A program made the position numbers and the translations under genes. From JBECKS01 sp040235395 (GTDB taxonomy: Bacteria > Pseudomonadota > Gammaproteobacteria > Pseudomonadales > JBECKS01): a DNA stretch of 31,616 bases. Under the pieces are notes generated by a model. The model was not told where the DNA came from and searched no databases. It saw only the letters and a program-made list of their open reading frames with translations. Positions 1 to 7,878 of the stretch are shown here, piece by piece. Position 1 is the stretch's first letter. Each line of letters begins with the position of its first letter. The stretch covers positions 1 to 31,616 of the forward strand of contig JBECKS010000133.1 in assembly GCA_040235395.1 (NCBI GenBank), in the 5' to 3' direction.

Positions 1-1
1 C

Positions 2-1168
2 TACGGACATAATCATCCTGAACTCAAGCAGGCTCTGCTTGATTACATTGCTCATAACGGAATTACCCATGGCCTTGATATGCATACCAAGGCTAAGGGT
101 GAATTTATGGAAACCTTTAAAGAAAAAATACTTGCGCCAAGAGATATGGACTATGTCATGCAATTTACCGGTCCTACTGGAACAAATACCGTGGAAGCAT
201 CCTTGAAGCTTGCGCGTAACATAAAGGGTAGAGAAAACATCATCGCTTTCACTAATGGTTTTCATGGTGTGAGTCTTGGTTCGCTTGCTGCTACAGGGAA
301 TTCCCATCATCGAGATGCTGGAGGTGTCAGTCTAAGCGGCGTTTCGCGAATGCCTTTTGATGGTTATTTAGGTGATGATGTTGATACAACGGCTTATCTT
401 GAAAAAGTCTTAAGTGACTCCAGTAGCGGAATCGATAAGCCCGCAGCAGTTATTGTTGAAACTGTTCAAGGTGAAGGAGGAATTAACGCTGCGAGTTTTT
501 CCTGGTTAAGGAATCTGGAGAAAGTTTGCAAGGAGCACGATGTTTTGTTGATTGTTGATGATATACAGGCTGGTTGTGGGCGCACAGGCACGTTTTTTAG
601 TTTTGAAGAAGCTGGTATCAAACCAGACATTATTACCTTATCAAAATCCTTAAGCGGTTATGGACTTCCTTTTTCTATTGCCCTGATTCGTCCAGATCTG
701 GATATCTGGAAACCAGGTGAACACAACGGCACTTTTCGCGGAAATAATCTTGCCTTTGTTACAGCAAAAGCTGCTATTGACCTTTTCTGGTCTGATCAAA
801 AACTTTCAAAAGAAGTAAAGGAAAAAGGCGCTTATATTGAAAAGCGTCTTGAAGCAATTGTAGATAAGTTTGGTGAAGGAAATTTTTCTACCCGTGGGCG
901 CGGCATGTTCCAGGGTATTAACTGCGTTAATGGAGAGCTGGCAGAAAAAATTACCAAAAAAGCGTTTCATAATAACCTGATTCTTGAAACCAGTGGTGCA
1001 GACGATCACGTGGTTAAACTGCTCTGCCCTTTAATCATCAGTATGGAAAATCTTAAGAAAGGTATCGATATCATTGAAAGTTCTGTTGAAGAAGTGTGTG
1101 AAAAGGAAAGCCATATTCCTGAAGATAATGATTACTTTGATTCAGTAACACTCTCAGCCAAGGAATAG
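2..1168 (+). CDS. ectB: Diaminobutyrate-2-oxoglutarate transaminase EctB (5' end cut off)
   Basis: Class III, PLP-dependent aminotransferase that converts aspartate semialdehyde to L-2,4-diaminobutyrate with glutamate as amino donor, the first committed step of ectoine synthesis in the cytoplasm. The frame is open from the first bases of the window and reads as EctB at once (YGHNHPELKQ, THGLDMHTKAKG), so the gene is truncated by the window edge and the ATG at 80 is internal. 388 residues are visible; the family is about 420, so roughly 30 are missing. Visible landmarks are GPTGTNTVEASLKLAR (cofactor phosphate region), VDDIQAGCGRTG (aspartate contacting the PLP ring nitrogen), LSKSLSGYGLP (Schiff-base lysine, codon 644-646) and GTFRGNNLAF. 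ectC follows after 11 bp; ectA is presumably just outside the window. Confidence 0.97.
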   Translation, partial: YGHNHPELKQALLDYIAHNGITHGLDMHTKAKGEFMETFKEKILAPRDMDYVMQFTGPTGTNTVEASLKLARNIKGRENIIAFTNGFHGVSLGSLAATGNSHHRDAGGVSLSGVSRMPFDGYLGDDVDTTAYLEKVLSDSSSGIDKPAAVIVETVQGEGGINAASFSWLRNLEKVCKEHDVLLIVDDIQAGCGRTGTFFSFEEAGIKPDIITLSKSLSGYGLPFSIALIRPDLDIWKPGEHNGTFRGNNLAFVTAKAAIDLFWSDQKLSKEVKEKGAYIEKRLEAIVDKFGEGNFSTRGRGMFQGINCVNGELAEKITKKAFHNNLILETSGADDHVVKLLCPLIISMENLKKGIDIIESSVEEVCEKESHIPEDNDYFDSVTLSAKE

Positions 1169-1179
1169 TGAGGTAAAAA

Positions 1180-1572
1180 ATGATTGTTAGAGAATTAAAA
1201 CACGCTGAGCAAAGTGAAAGACGCGTGGTTTCACCGGATGGGAACTGGGAAAGTGTTCGTTTATTACTCAAAGATGACAACATGGGATTTTCCTTTCATA
1301 TCACTACCATTTTTGAAGGTGCTGATTTCAGGATGCATTATAAGAATCATCTCGAGTCTGTGTATTGCATGGAAGGCGAAGGCGAAGTTGAAACACTCAG
1401 TGATGGAAAGAAATATCCTATTAAAGCAGGAACGATATATGTTCTGGATAAACATGATGAACATATTCTTCGTTGCACCAAGGAGATGAAAATGGCTTGC
1501 GTCTTTAACCCTCCTGTGACGGGTAAAGAGGTTCACGATAAAGATGGTGCGTATGCTCTCACTGAGAGTTAA
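1180..1572 (+). CDS. ectC: L-ectoine synthase EctC
   Basis: Cupin-fold enzyme that cyclises N-gamma-acetyl-diaminobutyrate to ectoine, the last step of the pathway. The 130 residues match the usual 128-137. The cupin core is clear: HLESVYCMEGEGEVETL around residues 57-73 and GTIYVLDKHDEHILR around 85-99. The metal ligands known for the family (Glu, Tyr, His) correspond to E59, Y87 and H95, so the protein should be active. The N-terminal MIVRELKHAEQSERRV is typical, which supports the ATG start; a GAGG ribosome site lies just upstream. It follows ectB by 11 bp and precedes the symporter gene by 18 bp, so all three are probably one transcript. No ectoine-linked aspartokinase gene follows. Confidence 0.97.
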   Translation: MIVRELKHAEQSERRVVSPDGNWESVRLLLKDDNMGFSFHITTIFEGADFRMHYKNHLESVYCMEGEGEVETLSDGKKYPIKAGTIYVLDKHDEHILRCTKEMKMACVFNPPVTGKEVHDKDGAYALTES

Positions 1573-1590
1573 TTCAAAGGATTTATCGAT

Positions 1591-3000
1591 ATGCTAATTT
1601 CTTTTCTTTTTTTCTTAGGTATTTTTACGCTCATTGGTATCCTTTCCGCTAAGCAAAGCAAGGGCACAAAAAAGGATTATTATCTTGCGAGTTCCGATGT
1701 AAAACCCTGGCTAGTTGGATTATCTGCTGTAGCAACCAATAACAGTGGCTATATGTTCATAGGTGTCATCGGTTATACCTATGCAACAGGTTTGCCATCG
1801 ATTTGGTTAATGATTGGCTGGATTCTTGGTGATTTTCTTGCATCGCTTTTTATTCATAAGCGCCTTCGTATTGCTACAGAAAATAGCCATGAGCTGAGTT
1901 ATGCCGGTGTACTTTCAAACTGGTATGGGCAGGATTTTCGATATCTAAAAATTATTATTGGATTGATTTCAATCGTATTCCTTTGCACTTATGCGTCAGC
2001 ACAGTTGCTAGCAGGAAGTAAAGCCCTGCATGTTCTTTTTGGTTGGCCATTTTGGATGGGTGCTGTTATGGGAGCAGTTCTGGTCAGTGTTTATTGTTTT
2101 GCTGGAGGCATTCGCGCATCTATCTGGACTGACGCAGCGCAATCAATCGTCATGATTGTTGCAATGGCAGTGATGTTATTCAGTAGTGTGCATGAGATGG
2201 GTGGATTATCCAGTGTATTAAAACAATTGAATGACATTGAAGGTTATATGAACTGGTTTCCTTCGGAGCTACTGATTCCAGGTTTTTCAGGACTATTTCT
2301 TTTTGTTGTGGCTTGGTTGTTTGCCGGCCTCTCTGTGATTGGTCAACCTCATATTATGGTGCGTTTCATGAGTCTTGATGAAAGCAGTAAGATTAGGCAG
2401 GCAAAAACTTACTACTATCTTTGGTTTACAGCCTTTTATGCCATGGCTACGGCAGTAGGTTTACTCTCACGATTGTATTTTAATGATGTCAGTAGTTTTG
2501 ATGCTGAACTTGCTTTGCCAACAATGGCTAAGAGCATGCTTTCACCGATGCTTGCAGGGCTTATATTAGCGGGCATTTTCGCAGCAACCATGTCGACTGC
2601 TGACTCACTTGTACTGAGTTGTTCTGCAACATTAAGTAATGATTTTGTCAGTAAGAAAATTTCTCACCCATGGCAATACAAGGTTTCTACCCTGCTTGTT
2701 ACTGCCTTTTCATTACTCTTGGCGCTAAATAGCTCTGATAGTGTTTTTAATCTTGTGATACTAGCCTGGTCAGGGCTTGCAAGTGCTTTTGCACCGCTAT
2801 TGATTTTTCTCGCACTCGGCAATAAACCTTCTCAGGCATTTAGTATTTTTGCAGTTTTGGGTGGGTTTATGATGGCTTTATGTTGGCGGCAACTAGGTTT
2901 CCATGCTCATGTTTATGAGGGTTTGCCAGGTATTATTTTTGGTTTAAGTATTCTTTATTGTGGAAAACTTTTTGGTGTTAGCACTCAACCCACTGAATGA
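1591..3000 (+). CDS. Sodium:solute symporter (SSS family, PutP-like)
   Basis: Inner-membrane sodium-coupled transporter of 469 residues, hydrophobic throughout and starting with a membrane segment at residues 2-19. Family signatures are present: ATNNSGYMFIG (48-58) at the position of the first sodium-site helix, GGIRASIWTDAAQ (172-184), and ATMSTADS (332-339), where S336/T337 match the sodium-binding Ser-Thr pair of PutP. The substrate cannot be read from sequence. Its place 18 bp after ectC, with an AGGA ribosome site in the gap, suggests uptake of a compatible solute such as ectoine, proline or betaine; this is inference. It is shorter than PutP (about 500) and ends soon after its last membrane segment. 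Its last 23 bp overlap the convergent ycgN gene. Confidence 0.9.
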   Translation: MLISFLFFLGIFTLIGILSAKQSKGTKKDYYLASSDVKPWLVGLSAVATNNSGYMFIGVIGYTYATGLPSIWLMIGWILGDFLASLFIHKRLRIATENSHELSYAGVLSNWYGQDFRYLKIIIGLISIVFLCTYASAQLLAGSKALHVLFGWPFWMGAVMGAVLVSVYCFAGGIRASIWTDAAQSIVMIVAMAVMLFSSVHEMGGLSSVLKQLNDIEGYMNWFPSELLIPGFSGLFLFVVAWLFAGLSVIGQPHIMVRFMSLDESSKIRQAKTYYYLWFTAFYAMATAVGLLSRLYFNDVSSFDAELALPTMAKSMLSPMLAGLILAGIFAATMSTADSLVLSCSATLSNDFVSKKISHPWQYKVSTLLVTAFSLLLALNSSDSVFNLVILAWSGLASAFAPLLIFLALGNKPSQAFSIFAVLGGFMMALCWRQLGFHAHVYEGLPGIIFGLSILYCGKLFGVSTQPTE

Positions 3001-3415
3001 TGTGGTCTTCATAATCTTCTTCAGCCACTGCCGTTTCAGAAACCACTCTTCCCCGAATGCTAATACCCTCTTGCTTCATTTTTTCATCACTCCCATAAAT
3101 TAATGGATGCCAATCCTTTAGGGCCTTGCCTTCTTTGATTAAACGGTACGCACAGGTGCTTGGCATAAAGTACCAGTCTTCGTCTTTAAGCTGTCTCAAG
3201 GAAATACATGCGCTAACAATTTGAGATCTATTTTCGTAATCCTTACAGCGACAGCTTTCCATATCCAACTGCTTGCAAGTCAGGTCAGTATAAAAAACCT
3301 CTCCTGTGTCTTCACATTCGAGTTTTTGTAAACAACAACGACCGCAACCATCACAAAGGCTTTCCCATTCTTCATCAGAGAGCTCTTCCAGTGTTTTTGA
3401 TGTCCAGAATGACAT
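2978..3415 (-). CDS. ycgN: YcgN family cysteine-cluster protein
   Basis: 145-residue member of the YcgN/UPF0260 family, a small cytoplasmic protein of unknown biochemical role thought to bind a metal or iron-sulfur centre. Conserved cysteines are dense near the N-terminus (C21, C24, C27, C28, C34, C47, C55, C57), with WESLCDGCGRCC as the signature, followed by the characteristic PSTCAYRLIKEGKALKDWHP. Length agrees with the family. The ATG at 3415 lies one base beyond the ycgL stop codon, so translation is likely coupled to ycgL and rnd, an order common in Gammaproteobacteria. The 3' end overlaps the end of the convergent symporter gene by 23 bp. Family assignment is secure; function is not known. 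Confidence 0.93.
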   Translation of the reverse strand: MSFWTSKTLEELSDEEWESLCDGCGRCCLQKLECEDTGEVFYTDLTCKQLDMESCRCKDYENRSQIVSACISLRQLKDEDWYFMPSTCAYRLIKEGKALKDWHPLIYGSDEKMKQEGISIRGRVVSETAVAEEDYEDHIIQWVEC

Positions 3416-3416
3416 G

Positions 3417-3701
3417 TCAGGTCAGTTTATCGTTCTGCTGAACAAGAAATTGTTTGTATTCAGGTAGTGGTTCAGGAATCTGAAGATAAAAGCCCTTTTC
3501 CTGAATGGCTGAAAGTAAATCTTCAGCTTTTACCTTGGCGAATTTTTTATGTTCATCAACCATCATGTGAGTAACTAATACAGGCGTTCCAATCAGCTGT
3601 ATCAATCCTTCGGGAAGTTTTGAGAGCCCCTGCTCCTTTTCAAGGTAAACATACATACCTTCTCGTTTGGAGCTTTTGTAAATGGAAATGAACATTTTCA
3701 T
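3417..3701 (-). CDS. ycgL: YcgL domain protein
   Basis: 94-residue protein of the YcgL family, found as a short cytoplasmic protein of unknown function in Gammaproteobacteria. Recognised by its N-terminal IYKSSKREGMYVYL, by LPEGLIQLIG in the middle, and by GFYLQIPEPLPEY near the C-terminus. There is no signal peptide or membrane segment. The ATG begins one base after the rnd stop codon, and its own stop is followed one base later by the ycgN start, so the three genes form a tightly packed operon. The association with RNase D is conserved, but no shared mechanism can be read from this sequence. Confidence 0.93.
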   Translation of the reverse strand: MKMFISIYKSSKREGMYVYLEKEQGLSKLPEGLIQLIGTPVLVTHMMVDEHKKFAKVKAEDLLSAIQEKGFYLQIPEPLPEYKQFLVQQNDKLT

Positions 3702-3702
3702 A

Positions 3703-4836
3703 TTAAAAGAACTTATCCAATGAGTCTTTAAAGAGTTGATAACGCCATGGGAGCAGAATTTTACTCAGGTCTGCTTCTGAATAGGATTTATGAAAATAAA
3801 TGCATTCGAAAAGCGAGGACATCATTCTATTGGATAACAATACCTCAGGACCAATATTAAGATCGATTGAGAGCTTATCCCTATCTTTCTTCAGATGTTT
3901 TTTTAACTGTTTTGCAGCCTCTGGTTCATGCCAGGCAACACGTTCCATGGCGCTTTGCTTTTTTATGCTGTCACTTTGCTGTGTAAAGACTTCATCGAGG
4001 AAGCTTTCATGTTTCCTGATGAAGCCGTTTGGAACGTCTTCAAGAGCATACAGTTGCTTAGTAACTTTGTGGTCGCTTGCCTTGATTAGCTGAAGAAGGC
4101 CTTTATCCTTAATGATAAAACCACGAGGAATGTTTTTCTGCCTGGCTTGTTGGTCGCGCCAGACTATTAAGTCATAAGCAATACTCAGTTGTTTACTATT
4201 TAATCTTCCTAAGCCTTTAAACTTGAAAAAATAATCGTCTTCATCTGGATTATCCACAAGGCTGTGTAGTAAGTGCATTTCTTCATGAAACCAGTGCAAA
4301 CGTTGTTTTTTATCAAGTGCAGCCATGAGTTTATGAAAGACCGCTTCGAGATAAAGCACATCATCAACAGCATAATGTATCTGATTACTGCTCAATGGTC
4401 TTTGTAACCAGTCGGAACAGGTTTCATTTTTATCCAGTTTCTTCTCAATGACTTTCTCAACCAGATTCTGGTAGGAAATCTGCGATTCGTAACCAAGTAA
4501 TGATGCTGCCAGCTGTGTATCTGAAAAGTGATTAAGTCGGTTTGTGCTTAACATTCGGAAAACTTCCAGGTCTTCCCTGCATGCATGCATGATGATGTGT
4601 TTCCCGGCTAGCGCTTTGAACAAAGCATCGAGGTCTTGAACTAGCAGCGTATCAATTAAATAAGTTTCTTGAGAAATGTGAAGTTGTAACAGTGCTGGTT
4701 TTGGAAAAAACGTGGTTCTTCTTTCAAACTCAGTGTCGAGCGCTATGTATTGATTTTGATTAGTGAGGCTCTGAACAAAGCTATCCAGGTTTTCCTGATT
4801 ATCAATATAAACGCAATTTTCTAATTCAGAAGACAA
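3703..4836 (-). CDS. rnd: Ribonuclease D
   Basis: 3'-to-5' exoribonuclease of the DEDD-y type that trims tRNA precursors and other small stable RNAs. The catalytic motifs are visible: DTEF with D34 and E36, an acidic residue around D89 (HACREDLEVF), and YAVDDVLYL with the tyrosine and final aspartate at 155-159. An HRDC region follows, seen in the second half around the GLGRLNSKQL and WRDQQARQKNIPRGFI stretches. The 377 residues fit the family. The start is TTG: an in-frame stop lies six bases upstream and there is no ATG before the catalytic DTEF, so TTG at 4836 is the only reasonable choice. It lies 17 bp downstream of recR and directly precedes ycgL. Confidence 0.95.
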   Translation of the reverse strand: MSSELENCVYIDNQENLDSFVQSLTNQNQYIALDTEFERRTTFFPKPALLQLHISQETYLIDTLLVQDLDALFKALAGKHIIMHACREDLEVFRMLSTNRLNHFSDTQLAASLLGYESQISYQNLVEKVIEKKLDKNETCSDWLQRPLSSNQIHYAVDDVLYLEAVFHKLMAALDKKQRLHWFHEEMHLLHSLVDNPDEDDYFFKFKGLGRLNSKQLSIAYDLIVWRDQQARQKNIPRGFIIKDKGLLQLIKASDHKVTKQLYALEDVPNGFIRKHESFLDEVFTQQSDSIKKQSAMERVAWHEPEAAKQLKKHLKKDRDKLSIDLNIGPEVLLSNRMMSSLFECIYFHKSYSEADLSKILLPWRYQLFKDSLDKFF

Positions 4837-4853
4837 AAATCAGGCTACCTATG

Positions 4854-5453
4854 TTAGATATTTTTTCTACCACTGAAAGCGTGGCTGATGGTGTGGCTGT
4901 CAACATATTCCAGTTCCCCACCGATGGGGATGCCGTGTGCGATTCGCGAAGTAAGTACATTAAGTTCTTTTAGTGATTCTGAAATGTAGTAAGAAGTCGC
5001 CTCACCCTCGATGGTAGGATTAGTGGCAATGATGACTTCGGTGACAGCATCATCCTGAACCTTTTTTAAAAGTTCGGGTATACCAATTTCTTCTGGTCCA
5101 ATCCCATCGATAGGTGACAAATGACCCATCAATACAAAATAACTTCCTTTAAAACTGTTTGATTGTTCAATAGCAAGAATATCGCTCGGCGATTCAACTA
5201 CGCATAGGAGCTGTTTGTCTCGACGAGGGTCCTGACATAGATTACATAATTCGTGTTCGGTAAAGGTTCTGCAGGATTGGCAGTTATGAATATCACTCAT
5301 CGCCTTGATTAGGGTTTCGCCAAGAAGCTGCCCTGCTTCCCGATTATTTTCAAGTAGATTAAGCACCATGCGCTGAGCAGATTTCCTGCCAACGCCCGGT
5401 AAGCAGCAAAAAGCCTGTGTGAGTTGTTCGAGTAAGGAAGCTTGCTTGTTCAT
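4854..5453 (-). CDS. recR: Recombination mediator protein RecR
   Basis: RecR works with RecF and RecO to load RecA on gapped, SSB-coated DNA in the cytoplasm. The 199 residues match the family. Domains in order are a helix-hairpin-helix region (LPGVGRKSAQRM, residues 18-29), a four-cysteine zinc finger (C58, C61, C70, C73), a Toprim domain (LLCVVESPSDILAIE and the later IIATNPTIEGEATSYYI) and a C-terminal Walker-B-like stretch (IAHGIPIGGELEYVD). The start codon overlaps the ybaB stop by one base (TAATG), so translation is coupled. The dnaX-ybaB-recR order is widely conserved in bacteria. Confidence 0.97.
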   Translation of the reverse strand: MNKQASLLEQLTQAFCCLPGVGRKSAQRMVLNLLENNREAGQLLGETLIKAMSDIHNCQSCRTFTEHELCNLCQDPRRDKQLLCVVESPSDILAIEQSNSFKGSYFVLMGHLSPIDGIGPEEIGIPELLKKVQDDAVTEVIIATNPTIEGEATSYYISESLKELNVLTSRIAHGIPIGGELEYVDSHTISHAFSGRKNI

Positions 5454-5776
5454 TAAAATGGCATCTTGAAATCTTTTGGCAAGTCCATGCCAGAAACCAT
5501 GCCAGATAGTCTATTCTTGTTGGCTTCTTCAATTTTCCTGACGGTATCATTCACTGCCGCTGCAATTAAATCTTCCAGAAGCGATTTGTCTTCCTTGAGT
5601 AAGCTGTCATCTATACTGACCTTCTTTATGTCATAGGTACCATTCATGATAATTTTCACCAGTCCTGCACCCGATTCGCCATGATATTCCGCGTCTTTTA
5701 AGGCTTTCTGCGCTTTCTCCATTTCTTCCTGGATTTTTTTTGCCTGATTCATCAGATCGCCAAACATGTTTTCCAT
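5453..5776 (-). CDS. ybaB: Nucleoid-associated protein, YbaB/EbfC family
   Basis: Small dimeric DNA-binding protein of 107 residues. It opens with the family signature MFGDLMNQAKKIQEEMEKAQ, a predicted helical and partly coiled segment. The central GESGAGLVKIIMNGTYDIKK forms the beta part, and LLEDLIAAAVNDTVRKIEE is the C-terminal helix. It sits 26 bp downstream of dnaX and overlaps recR by one base, which supports a role linked to DNA replication and repair, although its exact function is unsettled even in model bacteria. Family members bind DNA with low specificity. Start choice is clear because MENMFGDLMNQ aligns with the usual N-terminus. Confidence 0.95.
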   Translation of the reverse strand: MENMFGDLMNQAKKIQEEMEKAQKALKDAEYHGESGAGLVKIIMNGTYDIKKVSIDDSLLKEDKSLLEDLIAAAVNDTVRKIEEANKNRLSGMVSGMDLPKDFKMPF

Positions 5777-5802
5777 GATTACCTCAAACTTTTTCGAAAA
5801 TG

Positions 5803-7503
5803 CTAATTCAGTAATTGAGCGCTGCCATCCTGGATATGAGCACCAAATTCATTCATGAGTTCTTTTACCCGGTCATCTTCAAGTATGCTTTGTTCAGCAT
5901 AACGCGCTTTTTCCAGATTCATTGCGCTAAAAAGTTGTTCCGGCGTTGCCGAAGTTGGTGCTTCAAGAAGAAAGTCCAACTGTAGTGTTGAGCCAAAATA
6001 ATCATTCACGGCCTTATGAATGTTGTTCCTCGCCTGTTCTGTAGCGAGCATTTCAAATTTCTTATCAAAAACCAGTTTGAAATGACGGCCTTCTATTTTT
6101 TCTAGATTGCTGTTTTTGGCAATTATCTGCGCTGGTCCAGATAAGGGAAGCTTCAGGAATATCTGTGTCCACTTGTCGGGGATGCTTTCATAGGAAAAAC
6201 GCTCAGTGGAAACACTTGTTGTGGTATTGATGGTTTGATTATTTGTTGATGGCTTTTCAGCTTTAGCTCCAGATTTATTATCTTGAGCTGGTGTATTTTT
6301 CTGCTGATCCTGATTGCCTTCAGTTTTTGTACCTAGTTCAGCCTTTTTTTTTTGGAGATTTGCCTTGATGTTTTCAATCTGGTTTTTGCCAACATCATTG
6401 CCTTTTCCTGAACCTCCAGAAGACGGTGCGATTATTTTTTCAGGGCTAAAAAGCATCATGCGTAGCAGGCACATTTCAAAACCTTCACGCTGATCTGGTG
6501 TGATAGCTAAGTCCTGTCGGCCTTTTAAGGCAAACTGATAGTAGAGTTGTAATTCTTCAGCAGTGAATAAGGCGGCAAGTCTTTTAAGGTTTTCATCTTT
6601 TTCAATATCGGTAGCTTGCTCTATGACGAGGCGATGAATGAAGCTAATGAGTTCAGCGAGCACTGTTTTATAACTGGGCGAGTCAGAAGAAATCTTTTCA
6701 ACGCAGTCGAGCAATGTTTTTGCATCTTTGCTTGCAAGTGCTTCCAGCAATTGAGAAACGTAAACCCTGTCAACCATGCCAAGCATGCTTCTGACTTCTT
6801 CGGTTTTCAGTTTTTCGTTGCCATGAGCTATTGCTTGATCCGTAATACTTAAGGCATCTCTCATACTGCCATCTGCAGCTTTTGCAATAAGATTCAGGGC
6901 ATCGTCTTCATAACTAATCATTTCTTTTTCAAGCAGGTTCTTTAAATGATCTGCAATCTGTTTTGCCGACATGGCTTTCAGATTGAATTGAAGGCAACGA
7001 GACAGAATGGTAACAGGCAGCTTTTGTGGATCAGTTGTTGCTAGAATGAATTTCACATGTTCGGGCGGCTCTTCAAGTGTTTTCAATAAGGCATTAAAAG
7101 CGCTGGAAGATAACATGTGAACTTCGTCAATCAGGTAAACCTTGTAAGTACCCTGGGTAGGTGAATATTGTGTGTTGTCGAGCAATTCACGGATAGAATC
7201 CACACCAGTATGGGAAGCAGCGTCTATTTCCATCAAATCGAGAAAGCGTCCCTCATCCACTGCCTTGCAAATGGAGCAACTTCCACAAGGTTCGGCGCTA
7301 ACACCCTGCTCGCAGTTCAGGCATTTCGCAAAAATTCGTGCAATCGTGGTTTTACCTACACCTCTGGTGCCGGTAAAAAGATAAGCGTGATGCAGGCGAT
7401 TCTGGTTCAAGGCATTCTCAAGTGCCTTGAGTACATGTTGTTGCCCGACCATCTCGCTAAATCGTTTGGGGCGCCATTTTCTTGCAAGAACTTGATAAGA
7501 CAT
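5803..7503 (-). CDS. dnaX: DNA polymerase III subunits gamma and tau
   Basis: Clamp-loader ATPase that organises the replisome. The N-terminal AAA+ domain shows Walker A GTRGVGKTT (45-53), zinc ligands C64, C73, C76 and C79, Walker B LIDEVHML (124-131) and the arginine finger in LSRC (167-170). The full reading frame gives a 566-residue tau. A run of ten A followed by G (6353-6343 on this strand, codons 384-387) lies in a linker between the clamp-loader part and the C-terminal domain that binds polymerase and helicase. A -1 shift there adds one glycine and stops at TGA (6340-6338), predicting a 388-residue gamma. The linker after it is low-complexity (Lys, Gln, Asn, Thr). ybaB and recR follow; the SRP RNA gene lies just upstream. 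Confidence 0.97.
   Translation of the reverse strand: MSYQVLARKWRPKRFSEMVGQQHVLKALENALNQNRLHHAYLFTGTRGVGKTTIARIFAKCLNCEQGVSAEPCGSCSICKAVDEGRFLDLMEIDAASHTGVDSIRELLDNTQYSPTQGTYKVYLIDEVHMLSSSAFNALLKTLEEPPEHVKFILATTDPQKLPVTILSRCLQFNLKAMSAKQIADHLKNLLEKEMISYEDDALNLIAKAADGSMRDALSITDQAIAHGNEKLKTEEVRSMLGMVDRVYVSQLLEALASKDAKTLLDCVEKISSDSPSYKTVLAELISFIHRLVIEQATDIEKDENLKRLAALFTAEELQLYYQFALKGRQDLAITPDQREGFEMCLLRMMLFSPEKIIAPSSGGSGKGNDVGKNQIENIKANLQKKKAELGTKTEGNQDQQKNTPAQDNKSGAKAEKPSTNNQTINTTTSVSTERFSYESIPDKWTQIFLKLPLSGPAQIIAKNSNLEKIEGRHFKLVFDKKFEMLATEQARNNIHKAVNDYFGSTLQLDFLLEAPTSATPEQLFSAMNLEKARYAEQSILEDDRVKELMNEFGAHIQDGSAQLLN
6338..6353 (-). promoter_or_regulatory. Candidate dnaX slippage or -1 frameshift site
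   Basis: On the minus strand ten A are followed by GGCTGA. In frame zero this reads CAA AAA AAA AAG GCT GAA; a -1 slip on A-AAA-AAG gives GGC then TGA. That closely resembles the E. coli dnaX site, where a shifted codon is followed at once by TGA. The run is also long enough for transcriptional slippage, as known for Thermus dnaX. Downstream, only weak stems (GCTGA with TCAGC, and a nested CTGA/TCAG) are visible, so I cannot say which mechanism applies. Confidence 0.65.
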
Positions 7504-7541
7504 GAAGGATTTTGTGCTGGAAGTTAAGGCATAAAACGAGT

Positions 7542-7651
7542 GGCGACTTCACCAGCTACACCCCGGCACACAAATCCACTATTACCGTTGCTCCCTTCCG
7601 GGCCTGGCGGGGTTCACAGCTTATTGTTGCGAGGGAACCGGCAAAGTCACC
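7542..7651 (-). ncRNA. ffs: Signal recognition particle RNA (4.5S type)
   Basis: The RNA component of the signal recognition particle, which with Ffh targets nascent membrane proteins to the translocon. On the minus strand the hallmark apical sequence GCCAGGCCCGGAAGGGAGCA is present (Ffh-binding internal loops and GGAA tetraloop region). The ends pair: GGTGACTT at the 5' end with AAGTCGCC at the 3' end, including one G-U pair, giving a single long hairpin of about 110 nt without an Alu domain, as expected for Gammaproteobacteria. The ends are set by this pairing and may be off by a few bases. dnaX starts 38 bp downstream. A TAGAAT box about 20 bp upstream could be the -10, with a short processed leader, but no good -35 is seen. 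Confidence 0.93.
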
Positions 7652-7761
7652 ATAAACTTTGCGAGAAGAATTCTAGCAGTTAGGCACTCATGGCGAAATA
7701 GCGAGACTGAGATTTAGCGTACTCAATCATGTGCATCGGGATTCTTCGAATTACTTTTTAT

Positions 7762-7850
7762 TGGCGGTTTGGATGGATGGGATTCGTTTACGTTGCAGTA
7801 TACACACTTTCCAGTGTGTGCTTGCATCCCCGGAGGGGACTCCTTCGTAT
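7762..7850 (-). pseudogene. Degenerate tRNA-Ser copy
   Basis: This stretch aligns with the intact tRNA-Ser at 7987-8074 read in the same direction. The anticodon-arm and variable-arm region (7790-7814) differs at one base over 25 (CGTTGCaGTATACACACTTT then CCAG), and the acceptor 3' end (TGGCGGT on the plus strand) and a GGGATTCG T-arm fragment are recognisable. The T stem, variable stem and whole 5' acceptor strand are lost, and the anticodon stem can only close with an altered loop, so it should not make a working tRNA. It probably derives from a former tandem tRNA-Ser copy. Confidence 0.6.
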
Positions 7851-7878
7851 AAAGAGCTAAAGGAGCACTTCATAATTT

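Noticed and set aside
7542..7651. Possible insertion sequence or CRISPR-like structure near the SRP RNA
   Set aside because: The palindromic sequence is fully explained by the long SRP hairpin; there are no spaced direct repeats and no transposase or cas gene in the window.
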